A stretch of 64,000 nucleotides of DNA from Thalassospira indica (GCF_003403095.1 NZ_CP031555.1:1426001-1490000); one strand, 5' to 3'; numbered from the stretch's first letter, positions 35,918 through 44,775 are shown. Program-made: numbers and translations. The notes: a model not told the origin generated them from the sequence alone.

Positions 35918-36499
35918 TTGTCGAAACTGATATTGGCATCTGCATCGCCGCGCCGTCTTGAGCTGCTTGCGCAGATCGGAATTGTGCCAGATCAGGTCGT
36001 TCCCGCAGATATCGATGAAACACCCATGCGCGATGAAAGTCCTCGTCGGCTGGCGCTGCGCCTTGCCGAGGAAAAGGCGCGTTTTGTTGCCAAATCCAAC
36101 GGCGGGGCCTTTGTGCTTGCCGCGGACACGGTTGTTGCCTGTGGCCGGCGTGCACTGGGCAAGGCCGAAGACGCGGCCGAGGCACGCAAGTTCCTTGAAT
36201 TGCTTTCCGGGCGTCGCCACCGTGTTTATGGCGGCATGTGTGTAATTGCCCCGGACGGGACCGAACGATCGCGCGTGATCGAAACACAGGTAAAATTCCG
36301 AACCCTTGGTTCTGATGACCTGAAGCGTTATCTTGCCCATGACGAGTGGCAGGGCAAGGCTGGGGCATACGCCATTCAGGGCTTTGCCGCGACCTTTGTG
36401 AAGGCGATCTCGGGATCGTACTCCAACGTTGTCGGGCTGTCGCTGTGCGAGGTGGACGGTCTTTTGCGCGGTCTTGGCTATCACCCCAAAGAGGTTTGA
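35918..36499 (+). CDS. maf: Maf-family nucleotide pyrophosphatase
   Basis: 193 residues. The TTG at 35918 is preferred because GGGAG lies 7 bases upstream and the protein then starts with LILASASPRRLELL, the universal Maf N-terminus. VLAADTVVACGRRALGKAED is the catalytic segment with the divalent-metal aspartate. Maf proteins hydrolyse non-canonical or modified nucleoside triphosphates (dTTP/UTP or m7GTP subfamilies). Three bases separate it from rng. Confidence 0.95.
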   Translation: MSKLILASASPRRLELLAQIGIVPDQVVPADIDETPMRDESPRRLALRLAEEKARFVAKSNGGAFVLAADTVVACGRRALGKAEDAAEARKFLELLSGRRHRVYGGMCVIAPDGTERSRVIETQVKFRTLGSDDLKRYLAHDEWQGKAGAYAIQGFAATFVKAISGSYSNVVGLSLCEVDGLLRGLGYHPKEV

Positions 36500-36501
36500 T
36501 C

Positions 36502-37911
36502 ATGGCAGTTGGCGGCACTCATAACTCCCGCCTGCTGATTGATGCCGTTGCGCTTGAGCGCAGGGTTGCCCTGATCGAAAATGACCGCCTGACGCGTCTA
36601 TGGATTGATCGCGGCGGTCCCGCAAGATTTGATATCCATCTTGGCCGTGTTTCCAAAATGATGCCCGAAATGGCCGCCGCCATGGTTGCGCTTGACGGGT
36701 TGCCTGATGGGCTTTTGCCGTTTGATCGCTATAACGGCCCGCTGCATGAAGGGCAGTGGGTTCTGGTGCAAATCGCCCGCCTTGGTTTTGACGACAAGGG
36801 CGTGAAACTTACCGGCCGGATCGCGATTGAAGGTGTTGGCATGATCCTGCGACCGGGGGTCAACCATATCGAGTTGCCGCGCAAGCTTAAGGACGGGGAC
36901 CGGCGCACCGAACTTCATGAATTGCTAAGCTCTCTTCAGGCCGGCCACGACGGGATCATGCTGCGTTCCGTCGCACTCGACTGGACGCGTGATGCCATCA
37001 CCGCCGAATACAAACTTCTGAAATCACAATTGCAAAAGGCCGAAAAGGCCCTGTCCGAGGCATCGAAGCCGCAACTGGTTAGCAAGGCACAATCAGAAAC
37101 CGATCAGGTGATCGAACGGCATCTGATGGCGGGTGGTGCATGCGTTGTCGATGGCACAAACGAATTCGTGCGGTTGCGTGGATTGCTGACGATGCTGGGT
37201 AAGTCGGATGACAATCTTGCGCGCCATGTCGGCAGCCGGCTGTTGTTCAATGATCAGGATATCGACGACGAAATTGCCGCTGCCTTGGGGCCGCATGTCG
37301 AGTTGCAGGGTGGGGGGTGGATTGCGATTGACCCGGCAATCGCACTTTGTGCCATTGACGTCAATGCCGCCGGGGCAGATGCCGGGCGTGATAGCGAAAC
37401 CCGTGCGGTCGAAGTCAACCTTCGGGCCGCAGCCGAAATCGTGCATCAAATCCGCCTGCGCAACATCGGTGGTCTTGTGGTGATTGATCCGCTTCGCATG
37501 AAATCACGGGCAGGGCGTGACAAGTTCGATATCGCTATCCGTGATGCCTTTGGCAGCGAGCTTGATGGTGCGGTACAGATTGGTGGCTTCACGCGATTGG
37601 GGCTTTATGAGTTCAGTCGCCAACGGGCGGGCGAATCGCTTCGTGCCACGCTGTTTGCCAAACAGGAACACACCCCTCTTTTGCGTGATGCCGCGCTCAA
37701 TGTCGTTTTGCGCGCCGTTGTTGCCGAAAGCCGAAACGGGGTGACCGGGATGGTTAAACTGTCCGTAAACCCTGTTGTGGCGAAGGCACTTGCGGATCAG
37801 GCAGATGCGATCCAGATCCTGACAAATGCATTTGGGGGTACGCCGAAAATTGTCGCGGACCCGACCCTTGAAGACGATGCCTATCGGTTGGAGAAAAACC
37901 ACCATGAATGA
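36502..37911 (+). CDS. rng: Ribonuclease E/G family protein
   Basis: 469 residues; an RNase G-like endoribonuclease. The ATG at 36502 starts MAVGGTHNSRLLIDAV. An N-terminal S1-type strand set (FDIHLGRVSKM...) is followed by the DNase-I-like catalytic domain with metal-binding Asp in AIDVNAAG and VVIDPLRM. The zinc-link CPxCxGxG of long RNase E is absent, as expected for the short form; in alphaproteobacteria this gene in the maf-yacG cluster is often a divergent paralogue, so exact targets are uncertain. It overlaps yacG by 8 bases. Confidence 0.9.
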   Translation: MAVGGTHNSRLLIDAVALERRVALIENDRLTRLWIDRGGPARFDIHLGRVSKMMPEMAAAMVALDGLPDGLLPFDRYNGPLHEGQWVLVQIARLGFDDKGVKLTGRIAIEGVGMILRPGVNHIELPRKLKDGDRRTELHELLSSLQAGHDGIMLRSVALDWTRDAITAEYKLLKSQLQKAEKALSEASKPQLVSKAQSETDQVIERHLMAGGACVVDGTNEFVRLRGLLTMLGKSDDNLARHVGSRLLFNDQDIDDEIAAALGPHVELQGGGWIAIDPAIALCAIDVNAAGADAGRDSETRAVEVNLRAAAEIVHQIRLRNIGGLVVIDPLRMKSRAGRDKFDIAIRDAFGSELDGAVQIGGFTRLGLYEFSRQRAGESLRATLFAKQEHTPLLRDAALNVVLRAVVAESRNGVTGMVKLSVNPVVAKALADQADAIQILTNAFGGTPKIVADPTLEDDAYRLEKNHHE

Positions 37912-38104
37912 AAAAAAGATAACGAAAACAGCCAGCTCCGACTGCGTGGTTTGTGGCAAACCGGCTGATGAAAAATACACGCCGTTTTGCTCCAAACGCT
38001 GTGCGGATCTCGACCTTGGCAAATGGATGAATGAAAGCTACGCCATCCCCGCCGCTGAGCCGCCCGAGTATCTCGAAGACCTTGAAGATGAAGAAGAATT
38101 TTAA
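37904..38104 (+). CDS. yacG: DNA gyrase inhibitor YacG-like zinc protein
   Basis: 66 residues. Zinc is bound by C-V-V-C and F-C-S-K-R-C, followed by ADLDLGKWMNESYAIP, the family signature; the acidic C-terminus (EYLEDLEDEEEF) is also typical. In E. coli YacG binds GyrB and inhibits gyrase. The ATG lies within the end of rng, indicating translational coupling. Confidence 0.95.
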   Translation: MNEKKITKTASSDCVVCGKPADEKYTPFCSKRCADLDLGKWMNESYAIPAAEPPEYLEDLEDEEEF

Positions 38105-38141
38105 TCCGACGCGCGATCGCAAAAAAAATGCGATTTGAGGC

Positions 38142-38170
38142 TGGACAAGCCCCAAAGGAGTTTGTATAAC
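38142..38170 (+). promoter_or_regulatory. Promoter of tRNA-Phe
   Basis: TGGACA (38142-38147) and TATAAC (38165-38170) with exactly 17 bases between, about 50 bases before the mature tRNA. Confidence 0.65.
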
Positions 38171-38221
38171 CCCGCTCGTTCCGCAGGGAACACTCCGGAA
38201 ACGGAGACGAAAGTCGGATTT

Positions 38222-38297
38222 GCCCAGGTAGCTCAGTTGGTAGAGCAGTGGACTGAAAATCCGCGTGTCGGTGGTTCGAGTCCGCCCCTGGGCACCA
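38222..38297 (+). tRNA. tRNA-Phe (anticodon GAA)
   Basis: A complete cloverleaf: acceptor GCCCAGG, D arm GCTC...GAGC, anticodon loop CTGAAAA (GAA), T arm with GGTTCGAGTCC, discriminator A and encoded CCA; 76 bases. Confidence 0.98.
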
Positions 38298-38310
38298 TCT
38301 TTCGGTAGCC

Positions 38311-38346
38311 AAAAAAACCCGGCCTTCTGGCCGGGTTTTTTGTTTT
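38311..38346. terminator. Bidirectional terminator after tRNA-Phe
   Basis: Stem AAAACCCGGCC / GGCCGGGTTTT with a TTCT loop, preceded by an A tract and followed by TTTTTTGTTTTTT; also suitable for the leftward lipoprotein gene. Confidence 0.9.
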
Positions 38347-38368
38347 TTCATCTCATCTACCGTTCGAT

Positions 38369-38824
38369 TTAATTCGGGATCGGCAGGTCAAACCCGACCT
38401 TCTCGCCATTGATCGCATTGCCGATGCCCAGAATGCTTCTCTGTTGGGTCAGCTGGAATTTCCCAGCAGCATAGCTGTCATCCTGGCAGATCAGTTCCCA
38501 CCAGCCATGGGCAGGGGCCAGTCGATCATCGCGGACAAATTTGCCAAGGCAGGTCTGCGCGCCATAAACATCAAACATCCCGCCAAAGGCATTGGCCCGA
38601 ACCCAGGTGTCATAACGCGAAAACGGCCCGATGCGCGACCAGTTCAGATTGATTTTGACCATGGTGTTGGTGCTATAGGGCACGGTCGATGCCGATTGTT
38701 TGGCCTGCCAGGCGTCATAGCTGATTTCAGGGGCGGTTGCGGTGGTTGTCGTTTTGCAGCCGCTGATCAGCATGGCAATCCCCATGATCAGGGCGGTCTT
38801 GAAAGTGTGGCTACGGCTAAGCAT
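38369..38824 (-). CDS. Hypothetical lipoprotein
   Basis: 151 residues from the ATG at 38824 (GAGGG six bases upstream). The signal peptide ends in the lipobox LISGC, with Cys23 as lipidation site, followed by a threonine-rich linker. The mature domain has two more cysteines (TCLGKF and LICQDD) and many aromatics; I recognise no family. Monocistronic. Confidence 0.78.
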   Translation of the reverse strand: MLSRSHTFKTALIMGIAMLISGCKTTTTATAPEISYDAWQAKQSASTVPYSTNTMVKINLNWSRIGPFSRYDTWVRANAFGGMFDVYGAQTCLGKFVRDDRLAPAHGWWELICQDDSYAAGKFQLTQQRSILGIGNAINGEKVGFDLPIPN

Positions 38825-39027
38825 CTTCGCCCTCTGGCAGATTGAATTTGAACAGACTGTAACTGACAAAACGCAATTCGCAAACGGTGCGAAACTGTTA
38901 TCAATATATGACGGTGCAACCGTTCAGAATCGCCCTTGCATCAACGACTTGAAAGGGTCTGTGTCAGGGGTGAATGCGCAAGGTATGTGCAAGCAACCTG
39001 CATCAAGTGAACCTGATTGCCCCTATT

Positions 39028-39045
39028 TGTTTTCAAATGAAAACA
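39028..39045. repeat. Palindrome TGTTTTCAAATGAAAACA
   Basis: Eight-base perfect arms around AA, in the middle of the intergenic region. It has the size and symmetry of a helix-turn-helix operator; no regulator gene is adjacent. Confidence 0.4.
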
Positions 39046-39197
39046 GAGGGTTGTGCAAAATGCTGATCGGTCTTTTAAGGCTTGATTTTGGGGGCGTTTC
39101 TGCCTTTTGTTGCGAAAATCTTACATTCCGCTACCATCATTCCCGCTTCTTGTTTCAAACCGCTGAAACATAAAATTGGTTACTACTTGGTGGCGGA

Positions 39198-39217
39198 ACA
39201 GCGCGACGTCGCGCTGT
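39198..39217. promoter_or_regulatory. 20-base perfect palindrome before the CYTH-CHAD gene
   Basis: ACAGCGCGACGTCGCGCTGT equals its own reverse complement. It ends 26 bases before the ATG at 39244, a position suited to repression or to hairpin formation in the mRNA leader. Confidence 0.6.
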
Positions 39218-39243
39218 GACAATAACTCGCTTAGGGGAACCAG

Positions 39244-40791
39244 ATGGCCGAGAAGCAGATCGAGATCGAACTCAAACTTCGCATCGATCCGAAACATGTC
39301 GCGCGTCTTAAAAACGCGCCGGTCCTGCGCGAGGTCAAGGAAGGTCGTCGTCTGGTGACCACGCACCTTGCCTCCATCTATCATGACACGCCGAAACTCT
39401 CGCTGGCTGAAAAGGGCCTGGCGGTTCGTCTGCGCAAGAAGGGCGCGACTGGTTGGGAGCAGACCATCAAGGCGACCAACGGCCTGCGTGAGGCCCTGCC
39501 CGAGCGTAATGAATGGACGGTCGAGCTTGAGGAAGGTGTTCTTGATCTTGATCGGTTTACCGACAAGGACGTCAAAAAGCTTCTTAAGAAGTTTGTGAAG
39601 AAAAAGAAGATCGACCGCATTTTCGAAAGCGATCTTAAACGCGGGGCAGTGGATCTGACCTATCGCGATGCAGTGATTGAGCTTGCCATCGATCAGGGTG
39701 TTGTCCGATCTGGGGAGAAGGAAGTGCCGATCTCCGAGGTCGAGTTCGAGCTCAAGGAAGGCCATCCGGCGGCCCTTTTTGACCTTGCACTCGAGCTGCA
39801 ACGCACCGTGCCGCTGTTACTGAGCATGCGGTCCAAGGCGTCGCGCGGACGTGACCTGTATCTTGGCAATGGGCCGGGTGCCTATCGTGCCGCCGCAGTA
39901 CAGCTTACCCCGGATATGTCGGCGGAAACCGCGTTTCGTGCCGTGATCGCGCAAGGGCTTCGTATGATCCTCAGCAACGAAGTCTGTGTGCGTCAGGACC
40001 TTGATATCGAAGGCTGCCATCAGATGCGGGTGGGCATGCGCCGCCTGCGCGTGGCCCTGAACCTGTTTAAGAAAAACCTGCCCGCGGGCGAGGCCGTATT
40101 GCTGCGCCGGTTGTTGAAACTGTGCAGCAAGGGGCTTGATGGCCTGCGCGATTGGGATGTGTTCCTGACCGAGACTCTGCCAATGATCGAGGAACGCTTC
40201 CCCGATCACGCGGGTGTGGCGGAGCTGCGCAAGGCCGCTGAAAAGCAACGCGAAGCCGCCCTTGCCAACGCACGGCACATGCTCGATCAGCCGGAATACG
40301 GGCAGTTGCTTTTGCTGCTTGGCGCATGGGCAAGCTATTCGCGCTGGGCATCAGGAGCCAGTGCCGCGCAAATGAAGGCGATGGCCGCACCGGTTTCGGA
40401 AATGGCCGAACCGCTTTTGGAGCAGGCCTATAAACGGGTCACCAAACGCGGTGATCACGTTGCGGGTCTGACAACGCCACAGCTTCATGCGCTTCGTCTT
40501 GATGTCAAACAGATGCGCTATGGGACGGAGTTCTTCGGGGCCATTTACGGTTCGAAAAAGGTCAAGAAGTTCCGCAGCAAATTGACGACGATGCAGGAAA
40601 TCCTGGGCCAGCTTCAGGACGCCGCCGTTGCCGAGGCCCGTTTGATGGCACTTGCACCACAGCTTTCAAAAGACGGGATGATTGCGGTCGGTCTGATATC
40701 GGGCTGGTTCGGCGCACGTGCCGATCATCGTCTTGAGGGCATCGAAGACGCCATGCACGATTTCATCGATCAGAAGGTTTTCTGGAAATAG
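39244..40791 (+). CDS. CYTH and CHAD domain-containing protein (inorganic triphosphatase-like)
   Basis: 515 residues. The N-terminal CYTH domain (about 1-200) carries the ExExK motif EIELKL and alternating acidic and basic strands that bind triphosphate and metal; AVRLRKKG and EVEFELKEG are typical strands. The C-terminal CHAD domain (about 215-510) is helical with conserved histidine patches (CHQMRVGMRRLRVAL, LHALRLDVKQMRYGTEFF) that bind polyphosphate. The likely role is tripolyphosphate hydrolysis or polyphosphate handling. It has its own promoter region with a 20-base palindrome and is followed by a convergent photolyase gene. Confidence 0.93.
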   Translation: MAEKQIEIELKLRIDPKHVARLKNAPVLREVKEGRRLVTTHLASIYHDTPKLSLAEKGLAVRLRKKGATGWEQTIKATNGLREALPERNEWTVELEEGVLDLDRFTDKDVKKLLKKFVKKKKIDRIFESDLKRGAVDLTYRDAVIELAIDQGVVRSGEKEVPISEVEFELKEGHPAALFDLALELQRTVPLLLSMRSKASRGRDLYLGNGPGAYRAAAVQLTPDMSAETAFRAVIAQGLRMILSNEVCVRQDLDIEGCHQMRVGMRRLRVALNLFKKNLPAGEAVLLRRLLKLCSKGLDGLRDWDVFLTETLPMIEERFPDHAGVAELRKAAEKQREAALANARHMLDQPEYGQLLLLLGAWASYSRWASGASAAQMKAMAAPVSEMAEPLLEQAYKRVTKRGDHVAGLTTPQLHALRLDVKQMRYGTEFFGAIYGSKKVKKFRSKLTTMQEILGQLQDAAVAEARLMALAPQLSKDGMIAVGLISGWFGARADHRLEGIEDAMHDFIDQKVFWK

Positions 40792-40828
40792 GCACCGGGT
40801 GCACCGGTAACGCGAAAGGCTGTCGGGA

Positions 40829-42307
40829 TCACCCGGCAGCCTTTTTCATATCCTGATAGGCTTCAAGAGCCCGCTCGCGGCCTTCCTTGAGCCCTATCAG
40901 GGGCTCGGGGTAGGTTTTCCCCAACGTTACGCCAGCGGCCTTGAGGATGAGCGGGGAGGCCTCCCACGGTTTGTGGATATATTGTTCGGGCATGTCACGC
41001 AGTTCCGGTACCCATTGGCGGACATACTCGCCCTTCGGATCAAATTTTTCGCCCTGAAGCACCGGGTTGAAAATGCGGAAATAGGGGGCCGCATCGGCCC
41101 CGCAGCCGCCGATCCATTGCCATGAAAACGGATTGTTGGCCGGGCAGGCATCAACAAGCGTGTCGTCAAACCACGCCAGACCATCGCGCCAATGGATCAA
41201 AAGGTGTTTTACTAGGATCGAACCGACAATCATCCGCACCCGGTTATGCATATAGCCCGTATGCCAAAGTTCGCGCATGCCGGCATCGACAATCGGAAAA
41301 CCTGTCTGGCCTTTTTGCCAAGCGCGAAGGCCCTTTGCGTCATCTGACCACGGGAAATGCTTGAACTGGCCCTGAAGTGGCACAGAACGCAGATCGGTTC
41401 CATGATACAGGATGTGATGGGCGAATTCCCGCCAGCCAAGTTCGGCGATGAATTTCGAGGCGGTCTTGCCCTTGCCCGGGTTGGCATCGGCATAGTGGTT
41501 GGCTGCATGCCAGACCTGATAGGGGCTGATTTCACCAAAGCGCAAATGCGGCGAGAGCTCCGACGTTACCCGGCGGTCCGGGCGATCGCGCATATCGGTA
41601 TAATCGGTAAGACGATCATCGATAAACTCAAAAAGTTGATCTTTGGCACCCTGTTCGCCCGGGGTGAAACGCTCCTCAAGGCCGCCGGCCCAATTCACCG
41701 GCTTTGGCGACAGGTCAAAGTCTGTGATGTTGATTTGTCCATCAACCTCGCCCTTGAATAACGCAAGGCTTTCTGGGGCGGACTTTGGTTCGCGCGGGGT
41801 GGGGAGCTTCTGGCAGGCCCGCCAGAACGGGCTATAGACCTTGAAATCGGTGCCTGATCCGGTTTTAACGTCCCACGGTTCAAACAAAAGGTTGGCCTTG
41901 TGACTTTCGCAGGTCAGGCCGTGGTCCTGAAGGGCTGCCTTGATGTCGGTATCGCGCTTGGTCGATGGATTGTCATAAAGCCGGTTCCAGAACACCGCCT
42001 TGACCGGTTTGTCATCGGCAAGGGTTTCCAGAACGGTTTTTGCTTCCCCCTTAAACAGGCGAAGGGCGCGATCAGACTTTGTGTCGCCAAGACCGGCGAT
42101 ATCGCGGTTCAGCGCGGTCAGGCTTTTTTCCAGCCACCATTTCGTCGCGCCACCCAATTGATCCGAAATCACGTCATCCAGGATGAAAACTGGAAGGACA
42201 GCACCGTCATGTTCCTTGGCCCATTTGACGGCTGCCAAAAGGGCCGGATTGTCCGCCAGTCGAAGGTCGTTTCGAAACCACATCACGGCGATCGTGCGTT
42301 CGGTCAT
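40829..42307 (-). CDS. phrB: Deoxyribodipyrimidine photolyase (class I)
   Basis: 492 residues from the ATG at 42307, which has AGGAAG 5 bases upstream. The N-terminal antenna domain opens MTERTIAVMWFRNDLRLADNPAL; the FAD domain contains GMRELWHTGYMHNRVRMIVGS, HWRDGLAWFDDTLVDACPANN and WIGGCGADAAPYFRIFNP, all diagnostic. It repairs UV-induced cyclobutane pyrimidine dimers using light. Monocistronic. Confidence 0.96.
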   Translation of the reverse strand: MTERTIAVMWFRNDLRLADNPALLAAVKWAKEHDGAVLPVFILDDVISDQLGGATKWWLEKSLTALNRDIAGLGDTKSDRALRLFKGEAKTVLETLADDKPVKAVFWNRLYDNPSTKRDTDIKAALQDHGLTCESHKANLLFEPWDVKTGSGTDFKVYSPFWRACQKLPTPREPKSAPESLALFKGEVDGQINITDFDLSPKPVNWAGGLEERFTPGEQGAKDQLFEFIDDRLTDYTDMRDRPDRRVTSELSPHLRFGEISPYQVWHAANHYADANPGKGKTASKFIAELGWREFAHHILYHGTDLRSVPLQGQFKHFPWSDDAKGLRAWQKGQTGFPIVDAGMRELWHTGYMHNRVRMIVGSILVKHLLIHWRDGLAWFDDTLVDACPANNPFSWQWIGGCGADAAPYFRIFNPVLQGEKFDPKGEYVRQWVPELRDMPEQYIHKPWEASPLILKAAGVTLGKTYPEPLIGLKEGRERALEAYQDMKKAAG

Positions 42308-42426
42308 CTGTCTTCCTGTGTTTTTTTGGCGCATTTCGGGGGGATTGTAAGCCGGAGGGGAGAGAGCGTCACGACTGTGACAGCATCTAGAGGGAAGTCA
42401 TGCCGCTCTCTCTGGCTCGGGGTACA

Positions 42427-43947
42427 TCAAGACTTACGTCTGATGGTTCTGACCAGTTCACTGAAACTTTCCGAAAGCACATCTTTTTTCCATCCGGCGA
42501 AACCAAGCACAAGACCGCACACGGGTTCCGGCCCACTTTTTGACCGGGGATCGTGGAAATACGAAGATAATGCACGACAATCAAGGTCCGCCTTCACCAA
42601 GGCTTCCTGCATTTCTATGTCGTCCTGATCCCCGATCAAACGGGCACAAAGATGCAATCCCCCGTCCGAAGGCATTACCGACAGAATATCGGATGCGTCC
42701 GCCGTGATCAGGTTCTTAAGGTGCGAACGCCGTTCGCCGTAGCGCAGGCGCATTTTCCGGACGTGACTGCCAAAATGCCCCTCGGCGAAAAAGGCGCCAA
42801 GGGTTGCCTGTGTTGTCGGTGCCGGAACACCATCAGCAAAACCGCGAATGCCGCGAAAGGCCGGAACCAGTGCCGGCGGCAACACAAGGTAACCAAGCCG
42901 GATACCGGGAAACAGTACGCGCGAAAACGTGCCGACATAAATCACCCGATTGTCGGTATCCAGTCCTTGCAGGGATGACAGCGGCGGCCCGTCATAGCGA
43001 TACTCGCTGTCATAGTCATCCTCGACAATCCAGGCATCATTATCCTGCGCCCACTGCAAAAGGGCGAGGCGCCGGGCAAGCGAAAGCGTCGTACCCAATG
43101 GATAGTTACGCGATGGTGTGGTGACCACGATCCGGGCCGGGGAAAGCGTTTGGGCAAGGCCTTCGATGTCGAGCCCATCCTCATCAACCGTAATCGGCTG
43201 AACCACAGCACCACTTGACGCCAGAACGCCCCGAATGCCCTCATAGCCCGGGTCTTCGGTGGCGATGATATCGCCGGGATCGACAAGGGCACGTGCGGCA
43301 AGGTCAAGCGCCTGCTGCGCGCCCGAAACAATCATCACCTGATCGGCATTGCAATTCACCCCGCGTGATTGCCGAAGCCATTTGGCAATTTCAGAACGCA
43401 GCAACGGCAATCCAAGCGGATCATCAGGAATGGTCAGATCAATATCCGGCGCCCGCCAAGACCGGCGCAACAGCCGCGCCCAAAGATCAAATGGAAATGC
43501 ATCCAGATCGGGTGTTGCCGGGTTAAATGGCCGCGCCACCCGAAAGCGCGCAAAGCGGCGCTGATAGGTCAGCATGCGCTGGGCACTTTGACTAAGGCGT
43601 ATCGGGCGGTCATTTGCCGTCTGGGATTTTTTGTTCGTGCCGTTGTCGTCTGTCTGCATATCCCGGTCGGGTAGGCTGCTGGCGACAAAACTTCCGGCGC
43701 CGACCCGGGTTTCAAGATAGCCTTCCGATGTCAGCAGATCGAAGCTGGTCACCACCGTATTGCGCGAAATACCAAGTGATTTGGCCAGATCCCGACTGGC
43801 CGGAAGGCGTTCGCCCGGATGCAAGCGGCCATCAAGAATTGCCGATCTGATGCCGTGATAGAGGCGACGATAGGCGGTCGTTTCACCCGGGTCCTCTGCA
43901 TTCCCGAACTGGCTGGGATAAATCCAGCTATAATCACTGCGTGTCAT
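42427..43947 (-). CDS. MocR/PdxR-type transcriptional regulator
   Basis: 506 residues. An N-terminal GntR winged helix (about 20-85: LYHGIRSAILDGRLHPGERLPASRDLAKSLGISRNTV) is joined by a linker to an aminotransferase-like domain (about 110-500) with a PLP site: VEDDYDSEYRYDG holds the catalytic-lysine region partner motif and GTFSRVLFPGIRLGYLV holds the likely PLP lysine position, here S-R-V-L rather than S-K, so the Schiff-base lysine may be missing. MocR proteins respond to PLP or amino compounds. It is divergent from a PNPOx-like gene, its probable target. The ATG at 43947 is preferred over a TTG seven codons upstream. Confidence 0.9.
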   Translation of the reverse strand: MTRSDYSWIYPSQFGNAEDPGETTAYRRLYHGIRSAILDGRLHPGERLPASRDLAKSLGISRNTVVTSFDLLTSEGYLETRVGAGSFVASSLPDRDMQTDDNGTNKKSQTANDRPIRLSQSAQRMLTYQRRFARFRVARPFNPATPDLDAFPFDLWARLLRRSWRAPDIDLTIPDDPLGLPLLRSEIAKWLRQSRGVNCNADQVMIVSGAQQALDLAARALVDPGDIIATEDPGYEGIRGVLASSGAVVQPITVDEDGLDIEGLAQTLSPARIVVTTPSRNYPLGTTLSLARRLALLQWAQDNDAWIVEDDYDSEYRYDGPPLSSLQGLDTDNRVIYVGTFSRVLFPGIRLGYLVLPPALVPAFRGIRGFADGVPAPTTQATLGAFFAEGHFGSHVRKMRLRYGERRSHLKNLITADASDILSVMPSDGGLHLCARLIGDQDDIEMQEALVKADLDCRALSSYFHDPRSKSGPEPVCGLVLGFAGWKKDVLSESFSELVRTIRRKS

Positions 43948-43962
43948 GGGGCATGGTGCCTC

Positions 43963-44021
43963 GATCAAATTGGTTCTATCAATTTTATTATAATGGACCT
44001 TTTGAAAAGTCCAATTTGATC
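43963..44021. promoter_or_regulatory. MocR operator region: 11-base inverted repeat around divergent promoters
   Basis: GATCAAATTGG (43963-43973) is repeated inverted as CCAATTTGATC (44011-44021), centred on base 43992 exactly at a TATAAT (43989-43994) that reads on both strands. Between the arms lies TGGACCTTTTGAAAAGTCCA, itself a dyad. Direct-repeat-like TGGTTCTAT and TGGACCTTT words also occur, which suits MocR binding. Confidence 0.55.
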
Positions 44022-44064
44022 CATGATCGGGCCAGTTTTGTCACCAGTTTGAATATGAGCCGCC

Positions 44065-44709
44065 ATGTCTGATCAATATGAAGTCCATCCCCACACCAAA
44101 GTCGTCCGGGGCCCTAATCGCGCCAGTTATAACCTTACACAAATCCACGACATCATTGATGACGCGTTGATTTGTCACGTTGGCACCGTGGTCAATGGTC
44201 GCCCGGCAATGATCCCGACCGCCCATTGGCGGGTGGGGGAACGCATTTACATCCACGGCGCGTCAAAGAACCGTATTCTCGCGGCCATTGCCGATGGGGC
44301 AGAGGCGTGTCTGTGCATCACCCACTTGGATGGTCTGGTGATGGCCCGTTCGGCGTTTCATCATTCGGCCAATTACCGCTCGGTCGTTATTTATGGCAAA
44401 GGAACGGTGGTGAGTGATGACGCCGAAAAGATGGAACATTCCCGACTGTTTACCGAAAAACTGGAGCCGGGGCGGTGGGATCACATCCGTCATCCCAACA
44501 AACAGGAACTCAAGGCGACCATGTTCCTGGGCTTTGATCTGGACCAGGTTTCGGCAAAGGTCCGTGCCGGGGATCCGGTCGATGACGATGAAGACTATGA
44601 CTGGTCTGTCTGGGCCGGTGTCTTGCCATGCACAACGACGTGGGGCGCACCGGTTGATGATGCGCGCATCAAGCCCGGGTTTGAGGGCAAAGGATATCAG
44701 CGCGGTTAA
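44065..44709 (+). CDS. Pyridoxamine 5'-phosphate oxidase-related flavin-binding protein
   Basis: 214 residues with the split-barrel FMN-binding fold of the PNPOx-like family: YNLTQIHDIIDDALICHVGTV at the start and IYIHGASKNRIL near residue 70 are typical. This group is often called 'flavin-nucleotide-binding' and is commonly found next to MocR regulators. Its exact reaction is unknown; it may act on vitamin B6 forms or be a detoxification reductase. It is transcribed away from the MocR gene and has its own terminator. Confidence 0.88.
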   Translation: MSDQYEVHPHTKVVRGPNRASYNLTQIHDIIDDALICHVGTVVNGRPAMIPTAHWRVGERIYIHGASKNRILAAIADGAEACLCITHLDGLVMARSAFHHSANYRSVVIYGKGTVVSDDAEKMEHSRLFTEKLEPGRWDHIRHPNKQELKATMFLGFDLDQVSAKVRAGDPVDDDEDYDWSVWAGVLPCTTTWGAPVDDARIKPGFEGKGYQRG

Positions 44710-44714
44710 ACGCA

Positions 44715-44744
44715 AAACAGGCTGGCAGATTGGCCAGCCTGTTT
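44715..44744. terminator. Terminator between the PNPOx-like gene and psuG
   Basis: Stem AAACAGGCTGGC / GCCAGCCTGTTT with a 6-base loop followed by CTTTT on the plus strand and TTTTGCG on the minus strand; likely bidirectional. Confidence 0.8.
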
Positions 44745-44775
44745 CTTTTGGTCTTTAAGGGATGCCCTGTGCCGA

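Larger units (their letters stand above)
38825..39243. other. Intergenic region with two palindromes
   Basis: 419 bases without a credible gene, A/T-richer than its neighbours. It holds divergent promoters for the lipoprotein and the CYTH-CHAD gene and two dyads: TGTTTTCA-AA-TGAAAACA (39028-39045) and a 20-base perfect palindrome (39198-39217), listed separately. Confidence 0.6.

Noticed and set aside
35292..36518. 408-codon minus-strand frame across infA and maf
   Set aside because: Overlaps two convincing genes and most of the intergenic promoter region; product is Arg/Pro-rich with no recognisable domain.
42356..42415. Hairpin AGAGAGCG...CGCTCTCT after the MocR gene as a terminator
   Set aside because: The arms are about 40 bases apart with no T tract; too weak to list as a terminator.
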